Of a stretch of DNA of 40,093 nucleotides, positions 8,788 through 17,598 are shown in pieces. The stretch is from Chloroflexota bacterium (GTDB lineage: Bacteria > Chloroflexota > UBA6077 > FW602-bin22 > JACPRP01), in assembly GCA_016189905.1 (NCBI GenBank), contig JACPRP010000064.1:1-40093 (forward strand), written 5' to 3'. Within the stretch, counting starts at the first letter, position 1; every line of letters starts with the position of its first letter. Made by a program: the position numbers and the translations under genes. A model generated the notes under the pieces. That model had not been told where the DNA came from. It saw nothing but the letters and a program-made list of their open reading frames with translations, and made no database searches.

Positions 8788-9149
8788 CTATCACCTCCAT
8801 CGGCGATCTCGCGCAGGGTCGCCAGCAGACATTCTGGGGGGTCTCCTTTACTGACGAAGGCGTGTGCTCCAGCGGCCAGCGCTACTCGCCGCGCTTCGGG
8901 CAACCCACTGAGGGCAACCACCGCCAGATGTGGGCACAGAGAACGCAGATTGCCAAGTACCTCGGCGAACCTGAGGTTGGGCAACTCCCAGTCGAGCAGC
9001 AAGACGTCGGGGCAGGTGACCTCGACCTCCGTCAGTACCTCTTCCGCCTCGGATACCTCGCCGACCACGTTCAACTCCGTTTCCTGTTCCAGCAAGAGCC
9101 GTAGCGCAGAGCGAACCTGTCGTTGATCATCGGCCAGTAAGATGCGCAT
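8784..9149 (-). CDS. Stand-alone receiver (CheY-like) protein
   Basis: A 121-residue protein made of one receiver domain and no output domain. It starts MRILLADD (acidic pair Asp7-Asp8) and has the phospho-acceptor Asp53 in DVLLLDWELPN, a Ser in the switch position (VVALSGLPEA) and the conserved Lys in AFVSKGDPP. Such proteins work as phospho-relay or protein-interaction switches. The ATG at 9149 is chosen because the domain begins exactly there; the upstream extension to 9233 is not family-like. It is followed by the small unknown gene and then the kinase/regulator pair in the same direction, so it may be phosphorylated by that kinase. Confidence 0.85.
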   Translation of the reverse strand: MRILLADDQRQVRSALRLLLEQETELNVVGEVSEAEEVLTEVEVTCPDVLLLDWELPNLRFAEVLGNLRSLCPHLAVVALSGLPEARRVALAAGAHAFVSKGDPPECLLATLREIADGGDR

Positions 9150-9275
9150 TCGTACCACCCTGTCGTCCAATACTATCTTCACTGTCTTCGCTGCTGAATA
9201 AACTATATCAGCGGGTGGCTTCGACCGCGCCAACCAGATGGGGAGACCGAAGATTGGACAAGTGTCCAGTGTTTA

Positions 9276-9295
9276 ACCTGGCCATCTGGCCAGGT
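9276..9295. repeat. Short inverted repeat, possible operator or hairpin
   Basis: ACCTGGCC (9276-9283) and GGCCAGGT (9288-9295) form a perfect 8-bp inverted repeat with a four-base spacer. A second small one, TGGACA-AG-TGTCCA, lies at about 9255-9268. Both are upstream of the receiver gene on the minus strand. They could be a dyad operator, but nothing else supports a regulator. Confidence 0.35.
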
Positions 9296-9340
9296 AACGA
9301 TGGCAGGTTCAGCGTCGTCAGATTGGTCCGGGGCCGACTT

Positions 9341-9467
9341 CAACAAGGAGGCACGGAGGCACGGAGACACGGAGAGTTTTGTAGGGTCTGCTTGGCGAAG
9401 CTTCCATCGGTGATGGAGGAGGAGCGCGCTCAACACGGAGGCACGGAGACACGAAGACACGGAGAGG
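9341..9467 (+). repeat. Dispersed GGCACGGAG repeat, copy A
   Basis: Two clusters of GGCACGGAG/ACACGGAG units (about 9348-9376 and 9434-9466) flank a conserved middle with GTAGGGTCTGCTTGGCGAAG and GGTGATGGAGGAGGAGCGCG. The same arrangement recurs at 20995-21149 and, inverted, at 21307-21410. Translated, it gives the spurious GTEARRHGE peptides often seen as false proteins. The rest of the gene-free stretch 9150-9615 shows no gene or clear promoter beyond the small inverted repeats. Confidence 0.8.
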
Positions 9468-9615
9468 GCGAGGTAATGTAGATGATGTGGACATCGCCTG
9501 TTAAGTCTGGGACACGCCAAGGCAAAAGAGGCTGAGTCTCGAGGACCCAACGCTACGAGTAAAGGTTTTCTTCTGAAGTTCTAAGTTTGCCCAGGCGGTC
9601 CCAAATCCAAATTAT

Positions 9616-10857
9616 CTACAACCCCGCGACATAAAGGAAGAATCGCGCTGGGGCTGTGGTCGAGTAGTTGAAGACCTGAATCCCGAAGGTGACTTCTGAG
9701 CTCTCGAAGACCGTGATGTTGGCGATGCGCTTGTCTCCACTGTCGTTGAGGGCGGCCATGCCCTGTCCTGCCAGGTCGGCGCCTTCATACAGGTTGAAGC
9801 CGACCTGATTGTCGACGATGCCCTCGGCCTGATCGACGGTCAGTCGAACGTTAATCCCTCTGTCTCCTCCGGGGTGCCTGACGAGGAAGTAGCTGAACGT
9901 CGCATCCGAGCCTGGACCAATGCTGCCGCGCGCTCCAGCCGCCGAAGCGCTGAGCACGAGCGCCTTTTCGGGCACCGTGTTATCGGTAGCCTGCAGAATC
10001 TGCCCTGCCGCCCCGGAAACATTTAGCACGTAATTCACCGTAAGGCCAGACTGATAGTTGAAAACCTGCAGGAGATATGAGCCAAAGGCGTTCTCCACCA
10101 GCGTGTACGACACCGTCGCCTGAGCACCGTCGCGCTGTGTCTCGGCCCCACGGGCCACCAGGCTCTGATCCCCCGTCTTACTGAGATCGTAGAGATTGAA
10201 GCCGACGGCGCCGTTTTCGAATGTGCTGGGCGGCGAATACTTCAGATCCATCGTCATCGAAGAGCTTCCGCCCGGGTAATCGACCGAGAAATACTGGGCC
10301 TTGCCGTCGCTTTCACCGACTATCGATCCACCGATGCTGACGCTCGATTGCGTGATCTGCACCGGCTCATCGGGGGTCGAGCCGATGGGTTCGCCCGACG
10401 GAGGCTGGGCGGTCGCCTCGGCGAGGCCGTTGGCCTGGATATCGAAGTCTATGGCTATGCCGTCAGTGTAATTGTACACTTGAATCAGGTAAGGTCCGGC
10501 CGTTGCGCCGGACAGTGTCATCGAGTAGCGTGTCCGGTCGGATTCGTTATTCTCGATCGAGGCCTCTCCTACCAGCCCGTTGGGTCCGTAGAGCTTGAAC
10601 CCGAAGGCAGGCCCCGAAGTGTCGCGCCCTGGGATAGCCGTGAGGTCGATCTTCACTGGTCGGCCGTTACCGGCATAGTCTATGCGATAGAAACGGACCG
10701 CTCCACCGGTGTCGCCGAACAGCCTATCGGCGTGGCTGGGGTTCTCGGCAGTGAGCAGGATGGCCGTGTCCGTCGTATCGTTGGCCGCGAAGACCGTAGC
10801 GGGAACGATAGCGACGACCAGCAGCAAGATCACCGACAGGCGTATCAGGCACCTCAT
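9616..10857 (-). CDS. Secreted protein with three tandem beta-rich domains
   Basis: A 413-residue exported protein with a signal peptide MRCLIRLSVILLLVVAIVPA ending near VFAAND. The mature part contains three similar units of about 110-125 residues (roughly 35-145, 165-280 and 295-413). Each has a strand like AQYFSVDYPGG, then GFNLYD or GFKLYG, and ends in an IQVFNY or LLQVYNY-like strand with a final hydrophobic pair. The plan resembles PPC-type (pre-peptidase C-terminal) beta-sandwich domains, but no peptidase is attached. It may be a cell-surface or matrix protein. The ATG at 10857 has GGAGGT seven bases upstream. It is divergent from the P-type ATPase gene across about 240 bases. The function is unknown. 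Confidence 0.75.
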   Translation of the reverse strand: MRCLIRLSVILLLVVAIVPATVFAANDTTDTAILLTAENPSHADRLFGDTGGAVRFYRIDYAGNGRPVKIDLTAIPGRDTSGPAFGFKLYGPNGLVGEASIENNESDRTRYSMTLSGATAGPYLIQVYNYTDGIAIDFDIQANGLAEATAQPPSGEPIGSTPDEPVQITQSSVSIGGSIVGESDGKAQYFSVDYPGGSSSMTMDLKYSPPSTFENGAVGFNLYDLSKTGDQSLVARGAETQRDGAQATVSYTLVENAFGSYLLQVFNYQSGLTVNYVLNVSGAAGQILQATDNTVPEKALVLSASAAGARGSIGPGSDATFSYFLVRHPGGDRGINVRLTVDQAEGIVDNQVGFNLYEGADLAGQGMAALNDSGDKRIANITVFESSEVTFGIQVFNYSTTAPARFFLYVAGL

Positions 10858-11096
10858 CTTGTTACCTCCTCTGTACTCTGCCAATAACGGATCGGGTCTA
10901 TAGGGATTTTGGTCAGGGCTTATCTATAGCCGCTCTCAGACCTCTCGCCGACACATGCCAGGCTAACTTCCTACTGTAAGCTAGTATAGCATCTGGACGG
11001 TGTACAATCAATGGGCGCTTCAAAGCAGAGCTGATCTTAAGGCACGAAAATTGCACCCGGCTAATCGAGCATCAGGTAGGGAAGAAGTAGACGACG

Positions 11097-13802
11097 ATGG
11101 CAATGACCCAAGCCAATGACAAAAGGCCCTGGCACGCGCTTCCTGTCGAGGAAGTCATGGACGTGCTGGAGGTGACTGATTCCGGCCTTACCACGGAAGA
11201 GGCCAGGGCGCGCCTGGAACGCTTCGGTCTCAACGAGCTCGAAGAGAAAGCGCAGCGCACCTGGGTCAAGGTTCTGGTCGGTCAGTTCACCAGTCCGCTG
11301 ATAATAATGCTTCTGGTGGCCGCGGCCATCTCGCTTCTTCTGGGTGAATGGATCGAGGCGACGGTTATCCTCGCGGTCGTGCTTATCAGCGGCGTCGTCG
11401 GCTTCATCCAGGAAACAAAGGCTGAGCAGGCCATCCGCGCGCTCAAAGCGATGGCCGCACCTCATGCCAGCGTCAGAAGAGACGGTCAGCCCCAGGAGAT
11501 AGCGTCCAGCGAAGTGGCGCCCGGTGACATCATCCTACTGGAGGCAGGCGACAAGGTGCCTGCCGACGCGCGCTTGATCGAGGCTGCCAGCCTACGCACG
11601 AACGAGGCGCCCCTGACGGGAGAATCCGAGCCGGTAGCCAAGACGACAGGCCCGCTGCCGGAGGACGTAACCCTGGCCGAAACCACCAATATGGTGCGCG
11701 CCGGCACCGTGGTGACCTACGGGCGCGGCGTAGGAGTGGTGGTGGCCACCGGAATGCGCACGGAGATGGGGCGCATCGCCACGGCTGTCACCGAGGTCGA
11801 GAAGGAAGACACCCCGTTACAGAAGCGAATGGCCGAGCTTACCCGCACGCTGGGCATCATCGCTATTTTCATCTCCAGTGGGATATTCATCGGCGGCCTG
11901 CTGCGAGGAATAGACCTCCTCGACATGTTCCTTTTCGCCGTCGCCGCCGCCGTCGCGGCAGTCCCTGAGGGCCTGGCGGCGATCGTCACCATCGTTCTGG
12001 CGCTTGGCACTCGAAGGATGGCCCAGCGCCACGTGATCATTCGCAAGCTCCCGGCGGTCGAGACCCTGGGCTCGGCCACGGTTATCTGCACGGATAAGAC
12101 CGGCACCCTGACTCGCAACGAGATGACTGTGCGCCGGCTGTTCGTAGATGGCCGGCTGATCGACGTGACCGGTGAAGGCTACGCTCCCCAAGGTGAATTC
12201 CGGATCGATGGCCATACTCTGGATCCACGACGAGAGCAGGATCTCCTGGTGGCACTGCGCATCGCGGTCCTGGCCAACGATGCCTATCTCGCGCCGCATG
12301 ATGGGACCTACACGGTCATCGGAGATCCGACAGAAGGAGCTCTGGTGGTCGCTGGGGCGAAAGCAGGCCTGCACAGGGAGCACGTGGAAGATGTATGGCG
12401 GAGGTCGGCAGAGATCCCTTTCCATTCTGAGCTCGGATTCATGGCCACGGTGGACAGTGAGGTGACGGAGCCCGATTCTCGTGCGGTCGTTCACCTGAAG
12501 GGCGTGCCCGAGGTTGTACTCTCAATGTGCAACCACATTCTGGTAAACGGGCATGTGAGGGATCTACAGGACGAAGAGAAGCGAGCGATTCTAGAGGTAA
12601 AGAGGGAAATGGCCGACGATGCCTTGCGCGTTCTGGCTCTGGCGTACAAGGTGCTTCCCGACCACGCGACGCCCATCAGCCCGGATACCATCGGGGATAA
12701 CCTGGTGTTTGTCGGGTTGGTCGGTATGATCGACCCGCCCCGAACCGAAGTACGCCAGGCAATCGAAGCGACAAAGCAGGCGGGAATCAAGGTGATCATG
12801 ATCACTGGCGACGATAAGGTCACCGCTACCGCGATTGGCCGGCAACTGGGGTTGCCGGTGCGGATGGTGATGACGGGATCGGAGCTGGCCAGGATCGACG
12901 ATCACGCTCTCGATAGGCTGGTGGAGGATGTATCAGTCTTTGCGCGCGTAGAGCCACAGCAGAAGCTTCGTATAGTTCGTGCATTGAAAAACCGCGGAGA
13001 GATCGTTGCAATGACAGGGGATGGGGTCAACGACGCTCCGGCGCTCAAGCTGGCGGATATCGGCGTGGCAATGGGGATAACCGGCACGGACGTTGCCCGC
13101 GAGGAAGCGGACATGATCCTGACCGACGATAATTTCGTGTCGATCGTGAGCGCTATCGAAGAAGGACGGGTGATCTTTGGCAACATCCGCAGGGTAGTGT
13201 TCTACCTGTTGAGCACGAACGTCGGCGAGGTGCTGACCCTGGTCGTCGGCTTGATAATCGGCCTGCCGCTGCCCTTGATCGCCGTGCAGGTGCTGTTCAT
13301 CAACCTGGTCACCGACAGCTTCTACGATATCGCCCTTGGTGTGGAGCCAGGGCACCCCAGCGTCCTACGTCAGCCGCCGCGATCACCATCAGAAAGGATA
13401 ATCGGCGGACGGATACTGTACCGATTCGCCTTCGTGGCCATCTTTATGACAGTCGGCACACTGGGTCTGTTCGTCTATTACCTGCAAACGGGCAGCCTCT
13501 TCGAGGCGCGCACGGTCGCTTTTACCACGATGGCGATGTTCCAATGGTTCAATGCCTTCAACGCGCGCTCCACGACCGACTCGTTGTTCGTGCTGGGGCT
13601 TTTCAGCAATCGCTGGCTGTTGTTGTCCGTGGCGATCACGGCCACTCTGCAAGGGCTGGTCATCTATCTCCCCCTATTTCAGACGGTGTTCGAGACGGTG
13701 CCGCTCGGGCTCAACGACTGGGTTGCCATCGTCGCCGTCTCCATCAGCGTCCTGGTTGCCGAGGAGATCAGAAAGCTCGTTGCCCCGCGCCTGTTCGGGT
13801 GA
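11097..13802 (+). CDS. Calcium-type cation-transporting P-ATPase (P2A)
   Basis: A 901-residue ion pump of the SERCA/PMCA type, probably removing Ca2+ from the cytoplasm using ATP. The order is an N-terminal cation-ATPase segment, an actuator domain with TGES (174-177), M4 with PEGLAAIV (Pro290-Glu291), phosphorylation motif DKTGTLT (Asp333), a nucleotide-binding domain, and hinge motif TGDGVNDAP. The later membrane block carries STNVGEV in M5 and NLVTD in M6, which match Ca2+-site residues of SERCA. The length is typical of bacterial P2A pumps. The start has only a weak ribosome site. It ends 20 bases from the converging antiporter gene. Specificity for Ca2+ rather than Mn2+ is inferred. Confidence 0.9.
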   Translation: MAMTQANDKRPWHALPVEEVMDVLEVTDSGLTTEEARARLERFGLNELEEKAQRTWVKVLVGQFTSPLIIMLLVAAAISLLLGEWIEATVILAVVLISGVVGFIQETKAEQAIRALKAMAAPHASVRRDGQPQEIASSEVAPGDIILLEAGDKVPADARLIEAASLRTNEAPLTGESEPVAKTTGPLPEDVTLAETTNMVRAGTVVTYGRGVGVVVATGMRTEMGRIATAVTEVEKEDTPLQKRMAELTRTLGIIAIFISSGIFIGGLLRGIDLLDMFLFAVAAAVAAVPEGLAAIVTIVLALGTRRMAQRHVIIRKLPAVETLGSATVICTDKTGTLTRNEMTVRRLFVDGRLIDVTGEGYAPQGEFRIDGHTLDPRREQDLLVALRIAVLANDAYLAPHDGTYTVIGDPTEGALVVAGAKAGLHREHVEDVWRRSAEIPFHSELGFMATVDSEVTEPDSRAVVHLKGVPEVVLSMCNHILVNGHVRDLQDEEKRAILEVKREMADDALRVLALAYKVLPDHATPISPDTIGDNLVFVGLVGMIDPPRTEVRQAIEATKQAGIKVIMITGDDKVTATAIGRQLGLPVRMVMTGSELARIDDHALDRLVEDVSVFARVEPQQKLRIVRALKNRGEIVAMTGDGVNDAPALKLADIGVAMGITGTDVAREEADMILTDDNFVSIVSAIEEGRVIFGNIRRVVFYLLSTNVGEVLTLVVGLIIGLPLPLIAVQVLFINLVTDSFYDIALGVEPGHPSVLRQPPRSPSERIIGGRILYRFAFVAIFMTVGTLGLFVYYLQTGSLFEARTVAFTTMAMFQWFNAFNARSTTDSLFVLGLFSNRWLLLSVAITATLQGLVIYLPLFQTVFETVPLGLNDWVAIVAVSISVLVAEEIRKLVAPRLFG

Positions 13803-13822
13803 GCCGACTGGGCAAGAATACT

Positions 13823-15559
13823 TCAGGCATCTGCCCTGCTTTCCAGTCGCTGCTGATAGTCGTAGCGCCGGCCCTGAAGCATTGCCTGGATTTCAGCGCC
13901 CGTCACCCCATAGCGATGCATAGCGTGCCGGATGAACTCGAGTCCGGCCTCGAATTCGGGTCGAACAACGCTATCTGCCCCAGCCGCACGGAATGCCATC
14001 ACGTGGTCCTCAGAGTGCGCCCTGACGTAAATGTCTAGCCTGGGATTGATCGCTCTGGCATTTCTCACTGCCACTTCAGCCGCCGTGAAATCAGGAATAG
14101 TAATGGCCAGGAATCTTGCCTTTGGGAGGTTGGCGTGCGCGAGAACCTCGGGGTTGGAGGCATCGCCATAGATAAACCAGGCGCGCTTACGGCGAAGCGT
14201 CTCGTTCGTGTGGGGGTTGTACTCGATCACGACATATTTGAAGCCACGTCGTTCCAGCGCATCCGCCAGCTCTCGGCCCACATCGCCGTACCCCAGAATC
14301 ACCACGTGATTGGATGGCTTATCTGACTGGCCGCCGTCGTATACTTCCACTGTCTCCAGGAAATACCGGCGCGCAAACGGCAGGCTCTGAAAGAGCTTCA
14401 GAGTAAACGGAGCCAGGTACATCCCCAGGGGTGTTAGCAGAATGGTGACCAGCGCCCCTGCCAGTGTCAACGAGTAAACGTGTTCGGGAACGAGTCCCCT
14501 GTCGATCCCCAGCTTGGCCAGCACAAACGAGAACTCGCCTATCTGGATCAGCGCCAGGGATGAGTACACGGCCGTTTTGCCGGAGTAGCCGAAGATCACG
14601 GGCAGCGTGAGGCAGATAAGGAACTTACCGACGACCACGGCCGCTACCAGCAGGAGGATCGTCGGCACGTTCTCGATGAGGAAAAGTGGGTTTATGAGCA
14701 TGCCCACGGACACGAAAAAGATGGTGGCAAATATATCTCGCAAGGGGAGGACTTCGGCGACTATCTGGTGGCTGAATTCGGATTCCGAGACTACCAGGCC
14801 CGCGATGAAAGCGCCGAAGGCCAGCGATAAGCCGAGGGAGTATGTGCCGAGCGCGGTGCCTAACGCGAGGGAGACGATGGTGAGAAGGAACAGCTCTCGG
14901 GACCGTGTAGCAGCCACTCGGTGCAATATCCAAGGTACCAGACGTGTGCCAAGGTAGTAGGTCGTGATGAGGAAGACAGCCGCCTTACCAACGGCCAGCA
15001 TCAGGGCCGGCATAAGATCGACATTCTGACCTCCCAGAGCTGGGAAGACCACCATCATTGGGACGACACTGATGTCTTGCACGATGAGAAATCCGAGGGC
15101 GATTCTCCCGTGTAGCGCCCCCATCTCGCCCCTGGATATGAGAATTTTCATCGTCACCATTGTGCTTGAAAGTGCGATGAGAGACCCAAGGAAGATGCCG
15201 CCGATGAAGTCGAGCCCAATAATGGGCCCAATGAGAGTGCCGAGCCCGATGGTGAGGAGTATCTGAGCGATGCCCCCGAACACAGCCACCTTGCGGATAT
15301 CGCGAAGTTGTGCGAGCGAGACCTCCGCGCCTAACGCGAACATGAGGAACGCCACCCCCATCTCGGCCATCACCTGCACGCGGTGCACGTCGCCCACTGG
15401 CCCTGGCGTGAATGGACCGATGGCTATCCCCGCTATCAGATAGCCGAGGACGACGGGTTGGCGGAGTCGATTCGCGATGACTCCGCCAACCAGAGCCGCC
15501 ATGACGGCGAGCACCAAATCTACAACTAGGGCAAATTCCCCAAGCTTTAAGAGTTCCAC
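13823..15559 (-). CDS. KefB-type monovalent cation/H+ antiporter with RCK domain
   Basis: A 578-residue CPA2-family transporter. Residues 1-390 form about 12-13 membrane helices with motifs such as RQPVVLGYLIAGIAIGP and GAFIAGLVVSESEF. Residues about 405-530 form a TrkA-N/RCK nucleotide-binding domain (HVVILGYGDVGRELADAL, then IYGDASNPEVL), and a short C-terminal segment follows. It should exchange K+ or Na+ for protons under control of a bound nucleotide. GTG start at 15559 with AAGGA five bases upstream. It converges on the P-type ATPase gene and is divergent from the cupin gene. K+ or Na+ selectivity cannot be decided. Confidence 0.9.
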   Translation of the reverse strand: MELLKLGEFALVVDLVLAVMAALVGGVIANRLRQPVVLGYLIAGIAIGPFTPGPVGDVHRVQVMAEMGVAFLMFALGAEVSLAQLRDIRKVAVFGGIAQILLTIGLGTLIGPIIGLDFIGGIFLGSLIALSSTMVTMKILISRGEMGALHGRIALGFLIVQDISVVPMMVVFPALGGQNVDLMPALMLAVGKAAVFLITTYYLGTRLVPWILHRVAATRSRELFLLTIVSLALGTALGTYSLGLSLAFGAFIAGLVVSESEFSHQIVAEVLPLRDIFATIFFVSVGMLINPLFLIENVPTILLLVAAVVVGKFLICLTLPVIFGYSGKTAVYSSLALIQIGEFSFVLAKLGIDRGLVPEHVYSLTLAGALVTILLTPLGMYLAPFTLKLFQSLPFARRYFLETVEVYDGGQSDKPSNHVVILGYGDVGRELADALERRGFKYVVIEYNPHTNETLRRKRAWFIYGDASNPEVLAHANLPKARFLAITIPDFTAAEVAVRNARAINPRLDIYVRAHSEDHVMAFRAAGADSVVRPEFEAGLEFIRHAMHRYGVTGAEIQAMLQGRRYDYQQRLESRADA

Positions 15560-15604
15560 TCGATTCCTTGTCCAAACTGGTTTTAGGTATAGAAGAAAGG
15601 AGCA

Positions 15605-15613
15605 ATAATAGCA
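15605..15613 (-). promoter_or_regulatory. Possible extended -10 promoter of the antiporter gene
   Basis: On the minus strand TGC-TATTAT stands about 45 bases before the GTG of the antiporter gene, leaving a leader of about 38 bases. There is no good -35 element, so this is a modest candidate. Confidence 0.4.
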
Positions 15614-15662
15614 TACCAGCTTTTTATAGTTCGAGGCAAGGCTGAAGGCTTCGGAACGTTTC

Positions 15663-15691
15663 TTGCACTATTTCTCGGTTGCTTGTATAGT
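15663..15691 (+). promoter_or_regulatory. Sigma-70-like promoter of the cupin gene
   Basis: TTGCAC (15663-15668), 17 bases, then TATAGT (15686-15691). Transcription would start near 15698 and the cupin ATG lies at 15724 behind GGAGGT. Spacing and position agree with a housekeeping promoter. Confidence 0.65.
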
Positions 15692-15723
15692 CTTAACACT
15701 CAAATCTTTTGCCGGAGGTATTC

Positions 15724-16113
15724 ATGATCGGTTTTTTCGCGAACATCGAAAAAGAAACCATGGGGAATGACTATTTCCGAAAAGTTCTGTTTACTGGGGC
15801 TCACTCTCAACTGGTTGTTATGAGCTTGCTTCCGCGTGAAGAAATTGGTATGGAAGTGCACCCTAACGTCGATCAGTTCTTTAGGATCGAAGCTGGAACG
15901 GCCAAGGTGATTATGAACGGGCAGGAGACTCAGGTTAAGGCCGATGAGGTGTTTATCGTCCCCGCAGGAACAGATCATAATGTCATCAATACTTCGACTG
16001 CCGAGCCACTAAAACTTTACACGATCTACTCTCCCCCAAACCATCCTGCTGGAACGATTCACAAAACGAAAATCGAGGCTGAAGCAGCCGAGGCGGCTAA
16101 ACACCATCGGTAA
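15724..16113 (+). CDS. Small cupin-domain protein
   Basis: A 129-residue single-domain cupin. The double-stranded beta-helix signature is visible: HPNVDQFFRIEAGTAKVIMNG (first cupin motif with a His and a Gln at the usual metal positions) and FIVPAGTDHNVINT (second motif with its His). It therefore probably binds a divalent metal. Close relatives are annotated as mannose-6-phosphate isomerase-like cupins, but such names say little about the reaction. The ATG at 15724 is chosen over an upstream frame because GGAGGT lies four bases before it. It has its own promoter and stands alone between divergent and convergent neighbours. Confidence 0.85.
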   Translation: MIGFFANIEKETMGNDYFRKVLFTGAHSQLVVMSLLPREEIGMEVHPNVDQFFRIEAGTAKVIMNGQETQVKADEVFIVPAGTDHNVINTSTAEPLKLYTIYSPPNHPAGTIHKTKIEAEAAEAAKHHR

Positions 16114-16245
16114 CGAGGGGGCCGGAGCATGAGGCTACGCCGCTTGCTGCCCATTTGTGGGGGGACAGCGCTGTTTCACCGGATTTCTGCCTTCCCTTTG
16201 GGAGCGCCTCGCTGGCAATACCGAGGAAACTATGAGCGTGGATGA

Positions 16246-16359
16246 TCAAGACATGAAACGAATGCAGGAATTGGACGACTGCCAGATCAGCCAGCCTCCT
16301 CCGATCTCGGCTATGCCTGCCAGACCGAAAAGCAGGAATGCACGTAATAGCTCAATCAT
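16246..16359 (-). pseudogene. Truncated YnfA/UPF0060 membrane protein remnant
   Basis: A 37-codon frame begins MIELLRAFLLFGLAGIAEIG and continues GGWLIWQ. This matches the start of YnfA (UPF0060) small membrane proteins, which begin with the same first helix, the AEIGG motif and a WLIWQWLREG-type loop. After residue 27 the likeness stops and the frame ends ten codons later. The other three helices of the about 108-residue family are not found in any frame up to 16114. It is probably a relic left by deletion or recombination, although a real 37-residue one-helix protein cannot be excluded. I see nothing else in 16114-16403. Confidence 0.55.
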
Positions 16360-16403
16360 AACAGACGAAGTTTACCATAGGAAACTAAGGAGGGGCCAAC
16401 TCC

Positions 16404-17567
16404 CTACGATATCAGCACAACTTTATCCTGTGCCGGCGTCGTGAGCACGGGGCCACGGTCGCTCATTACGACGTTGATCTCGGAGCGGACGCCGAACTGG
16501 GGGAGGTATAACCCGGGCTCGATGGTGAAGGCTATGCCTGGGACGATGGCGCGGGTGTCGCGGGTTTCGAAGCTATCCAGGTTGACGGCGTAGCTGTGCA
16601 CCGTTTTCCCCAGGCTGTGGCCAAGGCGATGGGTGAAATATTGCCCGTAGCCATGGTTGGTGATGAAGTTGCGAGCGCATTCGTCCACCTGCCAACCTTC
16701 TGGCGATTCACCACGGTCGTAGGTTTCGCGGAGGAAGCTCAGCGCGAGGTCACGCGCCCTGGCGACGACTTCGAAGGCTTTCCGGTGTTCTTCTGGAACA
16801 TCCCTCCCGACGTATGCCACCCAGGTGATATCGCCGTACACGGCGCTCGCCTGGTCCTCTTTTGCCCACAGATCGATGAGCACCCAGTCGCCGGATTGGA
16901 TCACCCTTCTGTTCGCGGATGAAGGCTCGTAGTGGGGGTCTGCGCTGTGCTCGTTGACGGCCACAACCGGGCCGCCGTCGGTGACGAGATTCTCTTGTGC
17001 GAGGCGTTGAAGGATGTGATCGGCGACGTCGGATTCGGCGATGCCCGTCGCGAGATTGTTGCCGATGTAGCCGAATGCTTCGTGGACGAGGCGATCCAGT
17101 TTGCGCGCGGCCGAAAGGTGGAGGGCCATCTGCGCCTGGTCAAGGCTCGCTATCGTGTGCTGTATGACGTTGGCCGACGACACCACCGTAGCGCCAACAG
17201 CTCTGATCAGCTCGATTGTGCCGGCGTCCACCCGGGAGATGATGGGCAGTTCGCCGAGGGAAGAATACTCCATAGCCACTTTCTCGCCGACGTGCAGCAA
17301 GTCGCCAAGCCTGCGCTGCATTTCGATGCGGCCGAGGTAGACCACGATGTTCGCGCTCAGTCCCGCGAACTTGCCGGCGTCAACCTGATGGACCAACAGG
17401 GTTGGGATACCGCTGGCGGGAATGAAGAGAATACATGGGCGCGTGACGTGACTTGGGGTGCCGAGAATCTCCCAGAAGATCGGGTTAGCCTGCTCGAAGT
17501 CATAGAGAAGCCAACCGTGTAAGGCGTGGTCGCGCAAGTACTTTTGAGCGCTGCCGAGGTCAATCAC
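16404..17567 (-). CDS. M24-family metallopeptidase (Xaa-Pro aminopeptidase-like)
   Basis: A 387-residue cytosolic peptidase of the creatinase/prolidase fold. The N-terminal creatinase-like domain (about 1-150) includes LGSAQKYLRDHALHGWLLYD. The C-terminal pita-bread domain carries the five metal ligands expected for a di-metal site: Asp in LIDLWAK, Asp in YGDITWV, His in HRLGHSLG, Glu in FTIEPGLY and Glu in VRSEINVV. It should cleave Xaa-Pro bonds or a related dipeptide. The frame is open up to 17708, but those codons overlap the endonuclease gene and look unlike the family, so GTG 17567 is taken. AAAGGA lies 11 bases upstream, which is a long spacing, so the exact start is uncertain. Confidence 0.85.
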   Translation of the reverse strand: MIDLGSAQKYLRDHALHGWLLYDFEQANPIFWEILGTPSHVTRPCILFIPASGIPTLLVHQVDAGKFAGLSANIVVYLGRIEMQRRLGDLLHVGEKVAMEYSSLGELPIISRVDAGTIELIRAVGATVVSSANVIQHTIASLDQAQMALHLSAARKLDRLVHEAFGYIGNNLATGIAESDVADHILQRLAQENLVTDGGPVVAVNEHSADPHYEPSSANRRVIQSGDWVLIDLWAKEDQASAVYGDITWVAYVGRDVPEEHRKAFEVVARARDLALSFLRETYDRGESPEGWQVDECARNFITNHGYGQYFTHRLGHSLGKTVHSYAVNLDSFETRDTRAIVPGIAFTIEPGLYLPQFGVRSEINVVMSDRGPVLTTPAQDKVVLIS

Positions 17568-17598
17568 AGTTTCTACCGTCCTTTGCTGAAGGCAGTTG

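Noticed and set aside
9341..9467. CRISPR-like array of short repeats
   Set aside because: The spacers are alike between copies and the repeats are imperfect GGCACGGAG units; no cas gene is present.
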